In this document: positions 1-6,198 of the stretch, piece after piece
How the letters are laid out: every line of letters starts with the position of its first letter
Position numbering within the stretch: the first letter of the stretch is position 1
NCBI GenBank assembly: GCA_946629475.1
Contig: CAMOXX010000160.1
Coordinates: 1 to 6,515, forward strand
Direction: 5' to 3'
DNA length: 6,515 bases
Source of the DNA: an uncultured Blautia sp.
GTDB lineage: Bacteria; Bacillota; Clostridia; Lachnospirales; Lachnospiraceae
The notes under the pieces: model-generated
The model's database searches: none
What the model was told of the DNA's origin: nothing
Seen by the model: the letters and a program-made list of their open reading frames with translations, nothing else
Program-made: the position numbers and the translations under genes

Positions 1-591
1 ATCCCGCCCGCACGCCGCGGTGTGCCGCAGATCGAGGTTACCTTTGATATCGATGCCAACGGTATTGTCAATGTATCCGCGAAGGATCTGGGCACCGGCA
101 AAGAGCAGCATATCACCATCACGGCAGGCTCCAATATGTCCGACGCCGAGATCGACAGAGCTGTGAAGGAAGCAGCCGAGTTTGAGGCACAGGACAGAAA
201 GAGAAAAGAAGCTGTAGATACCAAGAACAACGCGGACTCCATGGTGTTCCAGGTTGAGAACGCTCTGCAGGAGGCAGGCGACAAGCTGAGCTCCTCTGAC
301 AAAGCGGATGTCGAGGCGGACCTGAACGCACTGAAGGATCTTCTGAGCCGTGCGGCAAATCCGGAGGATCTCACCGATTCCCAGATTGCTGATATCAAGG
401 CTGCGCAGGAGAAGATGATGCAGAGCTCCCAGAAGCTGTTCGCAAAGATGTATGAGCAGACCCAGGGCGGTACCGGCGCAGGCCCGGATATGGGCGGCTC
501 CCAGGGCGGCGGCTATCAGGGCGGCGGAAACTCCGGAGATGAAGCCGGATACGGTGATGACGTAGTGGACGCTGATTACAAAGAAGTATAA
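1..591 (+). CDS. dnaK: Chaperone protein DnaK (Hsp70), C-terminal part; 5' end outside the window
   Basis: DnaK is the cytoplasmic ATP-dependent Hsp70 chaperone that binds exposed hydrophobic stretches of unfolded proteins, working with DnaJ and GrpE. Only the last 196 residues are present, read in frame from base 1, so the ATPase domain, the linker and most of the substrate-binding sandwich are missing. Visible in order: the end of the beta substrate-binding subdomain (residues 1-42 of the fragment, with VPQIEVTFDIDANGIVNVSAKD), the helical lid (about 45-152), a Gly/Gln-rich flexible tail (156-182) and the conserved acidic end DDVVDADYKEV. A GTG at position 22 is an internal valine codon (IPPxxRGVPQ), not a start. 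The usual IPPAPRG motif reads IPPARRG here, a Pro-to-Arg change close to the window edge. dnaJ follows after 14 nt, so the two are surely co-transcribed. No CIRCE operator is visible, as the promoter would lie upstream of the window. Confidence 0.97.
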   Translation: MPPARRGVPQIEVTFDIDANGIVNVSAKDLGTGKEQHITITAGSNMSDAEIDRAVKEAAEFEAQDRKRKEAVDTKNNADSMVFQVENALQEAGDKLSSSDKADVEADLNALKDLLSRAANPEDLTDSQIADIKAAQEKMMQSSQKLFAKMYEQTQGGTGAGPDMGGSQGGGYQGGGNSGDEAGYGDDVVDADYKEV

Positions 592-605
592 AGGTAACTG
601 TTCCA

Positions 606-1772
606 ATGGCAGATAAAAGAGATTACTATGAGATACTTGGCGTAGGAAAAGACGCGGATGATGCTCAGCTGAAGAGCGCATACAGAAAACTGGCGAAAAA
701 ATATCATCCGGACGTAAACCCCGGTGACAAAGAGGCGGAGGCCAAATTCAAGGAGGCTACAGAAGCCTACGGTGTCCTCAGTGACCCTGACAAGCGCCGG
801 CAGTATGACCAGTTCGGCCATGCCGCGTTTGAAAACGGCGGCGGTGGCGGCGGCTTCGGCGGCTTCGATTTCAGCGGAGCTGATTTCAGCGATATTTTCG
901 GCGATCTGTTCGGAGGAATGTTCGGCGGAGGCAGCACCAGGCGGGCGGCGAATCAGCCGATGCGTGGGGCAAGCCTGAGGGCGAGAATCAATATTACCTT
1001 CGAGGAGGCTGTTTTCGGCTGTGAAAAGGAACTTGAGATCACGCTGAAGGATCCGTGCGAGACCTGCGGCGGCACAGGAGCAAAGCCGGGGACATCCCCC
1101 GTCACCTGTACCAGATGCGGCGGGCGCGGCCAGATCGAGTATACACAGCAGTCCCTGTTCGGGATGGTCAGAAACGTGTCCACCTGCCCGGAGTGCAATG
1201 GCTCGGGCAAGATGATCAAGGACAAGTGCACTGCCTGCCGCGGGACGGGGTATACTTCGTCGCGCAAGAAGATCCAGGTCAGCGTGCCTGCAGGAATTGA
1301 CAGCGGGCAGAGCATCCGGATCCGTGACAAGGGCGAGCCCGGTATCAACGGAGGCCCGAGGGGCGACCTTCTGGTAGAAGTTAATGTCGCCAGACACCCG
1401 ATTTTCCAGCGCCAGGATATGGATATCTTCTCGACGGCGCCGCTTACGTTCGCGCAGGCTGCATTAGGCGGTGATATCATCATCAATACCGTGGACGGAG
1501 ACGTGTCGTACCATGTAAAAGCCGGAACCCAGACGGATACGAGGATCCGCCTGAAGGGCAAGGGCGTGCCGTCACTGCGGAACAAGGATGTCCGAGGGGA
1601 TCACTATGTAACTCTGGTTGTGCAGGTTCCGACCAACCTGAACGCGGCCGCAAAGGAAGCACTGGAAGAATTCGACGCCGCATGCGGCAACCGGCCGGCA
1701 AAGCCCGGATCGGAAAAGAAAAAGAAGACCTTCAGGGAAAAGCTGAAGGAGACATTCGAAGACCTTGATTAG
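606..1772 (+). CDS. dnaJ: Chaperone protein DnaJ (Hsp40)
   Basis: DnaJ is the cytoplasmic co-chaperone that delivers substrates to DnaK and stimulates its ATPase. The 388-residue product is full length for a type I DnaJ. The J domain covers about residues 5-72, with the essential HPD at 34-36. A Gly/Phe-rich linker (about 78-110) contains the DIFGDLF motif (96-102). The zinc domain has all four CxxCxGxG motifs, at 151-158, 168-175, 194-201 and 208-215, so both zinc centres should be intact. C-terminal substrate-binding domains follow (about 120-150 and 216-345), including LKGKGVPSLRNKDVRGDHYV. The end is Lys-rich (about 370-381). The ATG at 606 is preceded by AAAGG (590-594), which overlaps the dnaK stop codon; the 11-nt spacing is slightly long, so translation may be partly coupled to dnaK. 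The start fits the family N-terminus (MADKRDYYEILGV). A terminator-like hairpin follows directly. Confidence 0.98.
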   Translation: MADKRDYYEILGVGKDADDAQLKSAYRKLAKKYHPDVNPGDKEAEAKFKEATEAYGVLSDPDKRRQYDQFGHAAFENGGGGGGFGGFDFSGADFSDIFGDLFGGMFGGGSTRRAANQPMRGASLRARINITFEEAVFGCEKELEITLKDPCETCGGTGAKPGTSPVTCTRCGGRGQIEYTQQSLFGMVRNVSTCPECNGSGKMIKDKCTACRGTGYTSSRKKIQVSVPAGIDSGQSIRIRDKGEPGINGGPRGDLLVEVNVARHPIFQRQDMDIFSTAPLTFAQAALGGDIIINTVDGDVSYHVKAGTQTDTRIRLKGKGVPSLRNKDVRGDHYVTLVVQVPTNLNAAAKEALEEFDAACGNRPAKPGSEKKKKTFREKLKETFEDLD

Positions 1773-1773
1773 G

Positions 1774-1812
1774 AAAACAGCGGGGACGGTTCGCAAAGCC
1801 GGCCCCGCTTTT
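1774..1812 (+). terminator. Rho-independent terminator after dnaJ
   Basis: A hairpin starts just after the dnaJ stop codon. AGCGGGG (1779-1785) pairs with CCCCGCT (1803-1809). Inside it, after one A/G mismatch, CGG (1787-1789) pairs with CCG (1799-1801). Four T residues (1809-1812) follow, then CC. The stem is strong but the T run is short, so termination may be partial and some read-through into prmA is possible. Its position between dnaJ and a good promoter supports the call. Confidence 0.75.
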
Positions 1813-1816
1813 CCTG

Positions 1817-1845
1817 TTGACTTTCCCCGAACCAGTCAATATAAT
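1817..1845 (+). promoter_or_regulatory. Sigma-A type promoter for the prmA-rsmE-desulfurase-thiI unit
   Basis: The -35 box TTGACT (1817-1822) and a perfect -10 box TATAAT (1840-1845) are separated by exactly 17 nt, one base off the vegetative consensus overall. Transcription should start near 1851-1853, giving a leader of about 70 nt before prmA. The -35 box begins only five bases after the T run of the dnaJ terminator. No CIRCE-like inverted repeat or other operator is visible around it, so expression is probably constitutive. Confidence 0.85.
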
Positions 1846-1901
1846 AGCAGAAGTACAGCTGTTAAGACACAGAAATGGATACGATCAGAGGAATCCCGGA
1901 C

Positions 1902-1910
1902 AGGGGGAGA
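1902..1910 (+). promoter_or_regulatory. Ribosome binding site of prmA (decides the start)
   Basis: The purine run AGGGGGAGA lies about 10 nt before the ATG at 1921. It is downstream of the promoter at 1817-1845 and supports 1921 as the start. The same frame is open back to 1765, but a start there would lie inside dnaJ and upstream of the promoter. Confidence 0.7.
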
Positions 1911-1920
1911 AGAAGATAAT

Positions 1921-2877
1921 ATGAAGTGGACACGGATGACAATCAGGACAACGACGGAAGCGGAGGATGTGATTATCGCCGGGCTTTCCGATCTCGGCAT
2001 CGAAGGCGCCGAGATTGAGGACCATCAGCCCCTCACGGAAGAGGAAAAATCACAGATGTTTGTGGATATCATGCCCGAAGGTCCGGAGGATGACGGCACA
2101 GCCAGCATCAGCTTTTATTTTGAGGAAAACACGGATATCGCGGATGTCAGGCGCAGGATGCAGGAGATCCTCGATGAGACCCGGAGCTTTATGGACATCG
2201 GAGAGGGCACGATCGAGGAATCCGTCACCGAGGACAGGGACTGGGTAAACAACTGGAAGGAATACTTTCACCAGTTTTACGTGGATGATATTCTGATCAT
2301 CCCTTCCTGGGAGGATAAAAAACCGGAGGATGCTGACAAGCTTACACTTCATATCGACCCGGGTACCGCGTTCGGGACGGGAATGCATGAGACGACACAG
2401 CTTGTTATCCGCCAGATCAGGAAGTACGTCACAGAAGGCTGCGAAGTGCTCGATGTTGGAACAGGGAGCGGTATTCTGGCGATACTTGCCCTGATGCTGG
2501 GAGCCGGCCATGCCCTGGGCACCGATCTGGACCCCTGCGCCGTCAACGCGGTGGAGGAGAACAAGGCATCGAACGGAATCCCCGCGGATGCTTTTGATCT
2601 GGTAATCGGAAACATCATTGATGACCCAAAAGTACAGGAAACAGCCGGGAAGGAACGGTACGATATTGTAACGGCAAACATCCTGGCGGGGGTCCTGGTT
2701 CCGCTGACCCCTGTGATCGCGCCATGCCTTAAAAAGGGCGGCGTTTACATCTGCTCCGGCATTCTGGACAGCAAGGTGGCCGAAGTGAAGGAAGCGGTCA
2801 GGAACGCCGGGCTTGCAGTTCAGGATATTACTTATCAGGGCGAATGGGCAGCAATAACCGCCCGGAAGCCCGGATGA
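1921..2877 (+). CDS. prmA: Ribosomal protein L11 methyltransferase
   Basis: PrmA transfers methyl groups from S-adenosylmethionine to lysine and N-terminal amino groups of ribosomal protein L11 in the cytoplasm. The 318-residue product matches the usual Firmicute length. An N-terminal substrate-recognition domain (about 1-100) leads by a linker (DWVNNWKEYFHQFYVDD, 107-123) into the Rossmann-type methyltransferase domain. That domain shows the family signature DPGTAFGTGMHETT (146-159), the SAM-binding motif VLDVGTGSGIL (176-186), the acidic ribose-binding strand GTDLDP (200-205) and the catalytic-loop region ANILAGVLVPL (252-262). The frame stays open upstream to 1765, but that would overlap dnaJ and cross the terminator and promoter. 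The ATG at 1921 has a purine-rich ribosome binding site and gives the usual family N-terminus (MKWTxxTIxT). It is the first gene of its transcription unit, followed by rsmE after 26 nt, as in many Firmicutes. Confidence 0.95.
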   Translation: MKWTRMTIRTTTEAEDVIIAGLSDLGIEGAEIEDHQPLTEEEKSQMFVDIMPEGPEDDGTASISFYFEENTDIADVRRRMQEILDETRSFMDIGEGTIEESVTEDRDWVNNWKEYFHQFYVDDILIIPSWEDKKPEDADKLTLHIDPGTAFGTGMHETTQLVIRQIRKYVTEGCEVLDVGTGSGILAILALMLGAGHALGTDLDPCAVNAVEENKASNGIPADAFDLVIGNIIDDPKVQETAGKERYDIVTANILAGVLVPLTPVIAPCLKKGGVYICSGILDSKVAEVKEAVRNAGLAVQDITYQGEWAAITARKPG

Positions 2878-2894
2878 TCATACAGAACAGGACA

Positions 2895-2901
2895 GAGGGA
2901 G
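2895..2901 (+). promoter_or_regulatory. Ribosome binding site of rsmE (decides the start)
   Basis: GAGGGAG lies just before the ATG at 2904, with five bases between its GAGG core and the start codon. This favours 2904 over the in-frame ATG at 2874, which overlaps the prmA stop codon (ATGA) and has only GGAAG (2864-2868) upstream. Confidence 0.65.
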
Positions 2902-2903
2902 AT

Positions 2904-3695
2904 ATGCGTTTTTTTGCGGAAGCCGGGAATATTGATGAAGAAAACAGGCGCATCCTTCTTTTCGGGGAGGATGTAAATCATATCAGAAATGTCCTTCGGA
3001 TGAAGGAGGGCGATGAAATCTGGGTGAGCGACGGGGCGCAGTATGAGTATCACTGCAGGATCTGTGATGAAGAACCGGAACGCGGGCACACTCCGGAGGA
3101 CAGAGCCGCGGAGAAGCCGGCGCGTGACAGAGTGACGCTTGAGATTCTGTACCGCCAGGAACCGGACTATGAGCTGCCTGGCAAAATCATCCTGTTCCAG
3201 GGACTGCCGAAGGGCGATAAGATGGATTTTATCATCCAGAAGGCCGTCGAACTGGGGGTTTCTGCCGTCGTTCCGGTCAGTATGAAGCGGTGCGTGATGA
3301 AGCTGGATCAGAAGCGCGGCGAAAAAAAGACCGCGAGGTGGCAGCAGATCGCGGAGAGCGCGTCAAAGCAGTCCAGGCGTCTTGTGATTCCGAAAATATA
3401 CCCGGTGACTACGTTTGCCGAGTCGCTCCGGATCGGGAGCGGTCTGGACATCCTGCTTGCCCCCTATGAACTGGCGCACGGCATGGAGGAGACGAGAAAG
3501 ATACTTTCGGCGATCCGTCCCGGGCAGTCGGTCGGGATTTTTATCGGTCCGGAAGGCGGATTTGAGGAGAGCGAAATCCGCGCGGCGATGGACAGCGGTG
3601 CGGTTCCCATCACGCTGGGGCACCGGATTCTGCGCACGGAGACGGCAGGAATGACGCTTCTGTCCGTGCTGATGTTCCAGCTGGAGACAGACTGA
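2904..3695 (+). CDS. rsmE: 16S rRNA (uracil-1498-N3)-methyltransferase RsmE
   Basis: RsmE methylates N3 of U1498 in helix 44 of 16S rRNA, near the decoding centre, using S-adenosylmethionine. The product from the chosen start has 263 residues, slightly longer than typical. An N-terminal PUA-like RNA-binding domain (about 1-85) shows the HIRNVLRMKEGD motif (26-37). It holds a charged, probably surface-exposed insertion (about 55-77, rich in Glu, Arg and Pro). The C-terminal SPOUT knot fold carries IIQKAVELGVSAVVPV (110-125), QSRR (156-159), the SAM-binding GPEGGF (215-220) and the family signature LGHRILRTETAG (238-249). The start at 2904 gives the usual MRFF N-terminus with a good ribosome binding site. 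A start at 2874 would add ten residues and overlap the prmA stop by ATGA; translational coupling from there cannot be excluded. The desulfurase gene follows after 20 nt. Confidence 0.95.
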   Translation: MRFFAEAGNIDEENRRILLFGEDVNHIRNVLRMKEGDEIWVSDGAQYEYHCRICDEEPERGHTPEDRAAEKPARDRVTLEILYRQEPDYELPGKIILFQGLPKGDKMDFIIQKAVELGVSAVVPVSMKRCVMKLDQKRGEKKTARWQQIAESASKQSRRLVIPKIYPVTTFAESLRIGSGLDILLAPYELAHGMEETRKILSAIRPGQSVGIFIGPEGGFEESEIRAAMDSGAVPITLGHRILRTETAGMTLLSVLMFQLETD

Positions 3696-3715
3696 GGCAG
3701 CTTAAAGGGATTGAC

Positions 3716-4870
3716 ATGGAAGCATATTTTGATAATTCTGCAACAACTAGATGTTATGAGAGCGTCAGGGATATTGTATCGAAAACGATGACCGAGGATT
3801 ACGGAAATCCTTCGGCCATGCATAATAAGGGAATCGAGGCGGAGAGGTATGTCACGGAGGCGTCCGGACGGATCGCTTCTGTACTGAAGTGTTCTCCAAA
3901 GGAGATCCTGTACACCTCCGGCGGCACGGAATCGGACAATCTTGCCATTTTCGGATCGGCGTATGCATATCAGAGGTCAGGAAAGCATATTATTACGACC
4001 CGTGTAGAGCATCCTGCCGTGATGAATCCGATGGCTTTCCTGGAAAAACAGGGATTCGAGGTGACATATCTGCCGGTGGACCGAAGCGGCGTGGTTTCGG
4101 TCGAAGCTCTGGAAAAGGCTCTGCGGGAGGACACCATCCTTGTTTCCGTTATGTATGTCAATAATGAGACAGGAGCGGTGATGCCGGTCGCGGAGATCGG
4201 ACGGCTGGTACACGAAAAAAGCCCGAAAGCCGTATTTCATGTGGATGCTGTTCAGGCATTCGGGAAATACAGGATTTTCCCCGCAAAAGCAGGGATCGAT
4301 CTGATGGCTGTCAGCGGTCACAAAATACACGGCCCGAAGGGCATCGGTTTTCTGTATATCCGGAACGGGGTGCGGGTGGTTCCGCAGATCCTTGGAGGGG
4401 GCCAGCAGAACGGCCTCCGTTCGGGGACGGACAACGTACCCGGCATCGCCGGCCTCGGATGCGCGGCGGAACAGATATACCGGAATCTGGATACTGCTTC
4501 GGAGCACATGTACCGCCTGAAGGAACAGCTGGCCGCGGGACTTTCCGGGCTGGAAGGGGTGCGCGTCAACGGGATGCCTATCGCGGATGCGGCTCCTCAT
4601 ATTATGAGCGTCACCTTTGACGGGATCCGGAGCGAGGTTCTGCTTCATGCCCTCGAGGAGCGCGGAATCTATGTATCGGCGGGATCGGCGTGTTCCAGCC
4701 ACAAGAGGAAACCGAGCGCGGTCCTCACTGCAATGGGGCTTCCGAAAGCGGATATTGAGAGCACGGTCCGCTTCAGCTTCTGTGAGGAAAACAGCGTTCA
4801 GGAGATCGAATACTGTGTGGATACACTGAATGAGCTGGTACCGCAGCTGCGGCGGTTTACCAGGCGATAA
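3716..4870 (+). CDS. Cysteine desulfurase, NifS/IscS family (NifZ-like partner of ThiI)
   Basis: This pyridoxal-phosphate enzyme converts cysteine to alanine and holds the sulfur as an enzyme persulfide. The 384-residue product is full length for the class V aminotransferase fold. Visible features: N-terminal YFDNSATT (4-11), the phosphate-binding SGGTESDN (68-75), PLP-stacking His99 (VEHPAV), Asp177 (HVDAVQ), the Schiff-base Lys203 in SGHKIHGPKG, the RSGT motif (235-238) and the active-site Cys326 in SAGSACSS. All catalytic residues are present. The start codon has AAAGGGA (3704-3710) five bases upstream. thiI begins 17 nt after its stop. In Bacillus subtilis the desulfurase NifZ is encoded beside thiI and supplies sulfur for tRNA 4-thiouridine; the same job is inferred here from the context. 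A general role in Fe-S assembly is the main alternative, but no iscU, sufU or scaffold gene lies nearby. I leave the symbol empty because family members are hard to separate by sequence alone. Confidence 0.93.
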   Translation: MEAYFDNSATTRCYESVRDIVSKTMTEDYGNPSAMHNKGIEAERYVTEASGRIASVLKCSPKEILYTSGGTESDNLAIFGSAYAYQRSGKHIITTRVEHPAVMNPMAFLEKQGFEVTYLPVDRSGVVSVEALEKALREDTILVSVMYVNNETGAVMPVAEIGRLVHEKSPKAVFHVDAVQAFGKYRIFPAKAGIDLMAVSGHKIHGPKGIGFLYIRNGVRVVPQILGGGQQNGLRSGTDNVPGIAGLGCAAEQIYRNLDTASEHMYRLKEQLAAGLSGLEGVRVNGMPIADAAPHIMSVTFDGIRSEVLLHALEERGIYVSAGSACSSHKRKPSAVLTAMGLPKADIESTVRFSFCEENSVQEIEYCVDTLNELVPQLRRFTRR

Positions 4871-4887
4871 ACAAGGATGGAGATAAA

Positions 4888-6072
4888 ATGGTATTTCATG
4901 CTTTACTGATCAAATATGCGGAGATCGCCATCAAAGGGAAGAACCGTTATTTATTCGAGGACGCCCTGGTGAGCCGGATCAAATCTGCACTGAAAAATGT
5001 CGAAGGGAAATTCCAGGTTGAAAAGGAGTCGGGCAGGATCTACGTACACTGCCCTGAGGAGTATGACTATGATGAGACGATCGCGGCGCTCACGAAGGTG
5101 TTCGGAATTGTCGAAATCTGCCCGGTCATGATCTTCGAAGACAACGGGATCGAGAGGATGGGGGAGGATGTCCTGTCCTATATGCGTCAGGTTCATCCGG
5201 AATACTGCGGAACCTTCAAGATTTTTACCCGCAGGGCGAAAAAGAGCTTCCCGCTGACCTCGATGGAGGTGAGCGCTGAAATCGGAGGAAAAATCCTGGA
5301 TGCGATGCCGGGAGCTTCCGTGGATGTCCATCATCCGGAGCTTCTGCTTCACATCGAGATCCGTGACAGAATCTATGTGTATTCGCTGTCCGTCAGGGGA
5401 CCAGGCGGGATGCCGGTCGGGACAGGCGGGCGCGCGATGCTCCTTCTGTCCGGCGGGATCGACAGCCCTGTAGCCGGCTATCTGATGGCAAAGCGGGGGG
5501 TTGTTCTGGATGCGGTCTATTTTCACGCGCCGCCGTACACGAGCGAGCGGGCGAAGCAGAAGGTGATCGACCTCGCGAAGATTGTAGCGGAATATTCAGG
5601 CCCGATCCGCCTCCATGTCGTGAATTTCACCGACATACAGCTTTATATTTACGAGAAATGTCCGCATGATGAGCTGACTATTATCATGCGCAGGTACATG
5701 ATGCGGATTGCCGAACATTTTGCCGGAAAATGCCGGTCCCTGGGACTGGTGACCGGTGAGAGCATCGGACAGGTCGCGAGCCAGACCATGCGGAGCCTGG
5801 CGGCAACCAACGACGTGTGTACGATTCCGGTATACCGTCCGGTCATAGCGTTCGACAAGCAGGAAATTGTCGAGATTGCCCGAAAAATCGGGACTTTTGA
5901 CACATCCGTGCTGCCATATGAGGACTGCTGCACGATTTTTGTCGCGAAGCACCCCGTGACACAGCCGCAGATCAAGACCATGAGAGCGTCGGAGAAGCGT
6001 CTGTCCGAAAAAATCGATGAGCTTATGACGACAGCCCTGGAAACGACAGAAGTGATAGAAATAGGAGAATAA
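4888..6072 (+). CDS. thiI: tRNA 4-thiouridine synthase ThiI, short form without rhodanese domain
   Basis: ThiI adenylates uridine 8 of tRNA and replaces the oxygen with sulfur, giving 4-thiouridine, a near-UV sensor. The 394-residue product has the N-terminal ferredoxin-like domain (about 1-60, starting with LIKYAEIAIKGKNR), a THUMP RNA-binding domain (about 60-168) and a PP-loop ATP-pyrophosphatase domain. The latter shows the ATP-binding LLSGGIDSPVAGYLM (186-200), HAPPYTSERAKQKVIDL (213-229), GESIGQVASQTMRSL (290-304) and LPYEDCCTIF (342-351) with adjacent Cys347 and Cys348. The protein ends about 45 residues later, so the C-terminal rhodanese domain of E. coli ThiI is absent, as in Bacillus. 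Sulfur is therefore expected to come directly from the upstream desulfurase, and a thiamine-thiazole role is less likely. AAGGATGGAG (4873-4882) lies just before the ATG. This is the last gene of the unit. Confidence 0.96.
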   Translation: MVFHALLIKYAEIAIKGKNRYLFEDALVSRIKSALKNVEGKFQVEKESGRIYVHCPEEYDYDETIAALTKVFGIVEICPVMIFEDNGIERMGEDVLSYMRQVHPEYCGTFKIFTRRAKKSFPLTSMEVSAEIGGKILDAMPGASVDVHHPELLLHIEIRDRIYVYSLSVRGPGGMPVGTGGRAMLLLSGGIDSPVAGYLMAKRGVVLDAVYFHAPPYTSERAKQKVIDLAKIVAEYSGPIRLHVVNFTDIQLYIYEKCPHDELTIIMRRYMMRIAEHFAGKCRSLGLVTGESIGQVASQTMRSLAATNDVCTIPVYRPVIAFDKQEIVEIARKIGTFDTSVLPYEDCCTIFVAKHPVTQPQIKTMRASEKRLSEKIDELMTTALETTEVIEIGE

Positions 6073-6086
6073 AGAAGAAAGCGTAA

Positions 6087-6117
6087 GCGTATCTGTGAAG
6101 GTACTGAACAGATACGC
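6087..6117. other. Perfect 10-bp hairpin downstream of thiI; possible minus-strand terminator
   Basis: GCGTATCTGT (6087-6096) pairs perfectly with ACAGATACGC (6108-6117) around an 11-nt loop. On the plus strand an A-rich stretch follows, so it is not a terminator for thiI. On the minus strand the stem is followed by a pyrimidine-rich, T-containing stretch (revcomp of 6063-6086), so it could be a back-up terminator for transcription from the HPr-like gene. It could also be an mRNA 3'-end stabilising structure. The function is inferred; the stem itself is seen directly. Confidence 0.4.
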
Positions 6118-6138
6118 GAAAACTCTTGTACCGGTGTG

Positions 6139-6179
6139 AAATGAAATGCGGCCCGTTCATCCCGGGCCGCATTTCATTT
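6139..6179. terminator. Bidirectional terminator between thiI and the HPr-like gene
   Basis: A perfect inverted repeat, 6139-6155 pairing with 6163-6179 (17 bp, core GCGGCCCG/CGGGCCGC), encloses a 7-nt loop. The outer part of the stem is A-rich on the left and T-rich on the right, so either strand gives a GC-rich stem ending in a T-rich arm. It lies between two convergent genes, 66 nt after the thiI stop and 19 nt beyond the HPr-like stop. No long pure T run follows on either side, but the placement and stem strength make termination in both directions likely. Confidence 0.8.
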
Positions 6180-6198
6180 GATCAGATTTTGTGATCGG

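Noticed and set aside
22..24. GTG as a possible start codon for the first gene
   Set aside because: The frame is open to base 1 and reads the conserved DnaK motif IPPxxRGVPQIEVTF, so this GTG is an internal valine codon of a truncated gene.
576..1397. Long antisense reading frame (273 codons) opposite dnaJ
   Set aside because: It lies wholly opposite a certain gene, has no recognisable domain and no convincing ribosome binding site. GC-rich third positions in dnaJ explain the lack of stops.
1765..1920. Upstream extension of the prmA reading frame by 52 codons
   Set aside because: It overlaps the end of dnaJ, crosses the terminator hairpin and lies largely upstream of the TTGACT/TATAAT promoter. 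The extension does not resemble PrmA, and the ATG at 1921 has a ribosome binding site and the family N-terminus.
1846..1920. Riboswitch or CIRCE heat-shock operator in the prmA leader
   Set aside because: The leader is only about 70 nt, shows no strong stem, and has no TTAGCACTC/GAGTGCTAA-type inverted repeat.
3977..4702. Antisense reading frame (241 codons) opposite the cysteine desulfurase gene
   Set aside because: It is a shadow of a complete, motif-rich gene and shows no known family features.
4951..5526. Antisense reading frame (191 codons) opposite thiI
   Set aside because: It is fully inside thiI, with no protein-family features or upstream signals.
6142..6195. 17-codon frame within the terminator repeat (starts MKCGPF)
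   Set aside because: It has no Shine-Dalgarno sequence and its start is inside the terminator stem, so it is most likely chance.
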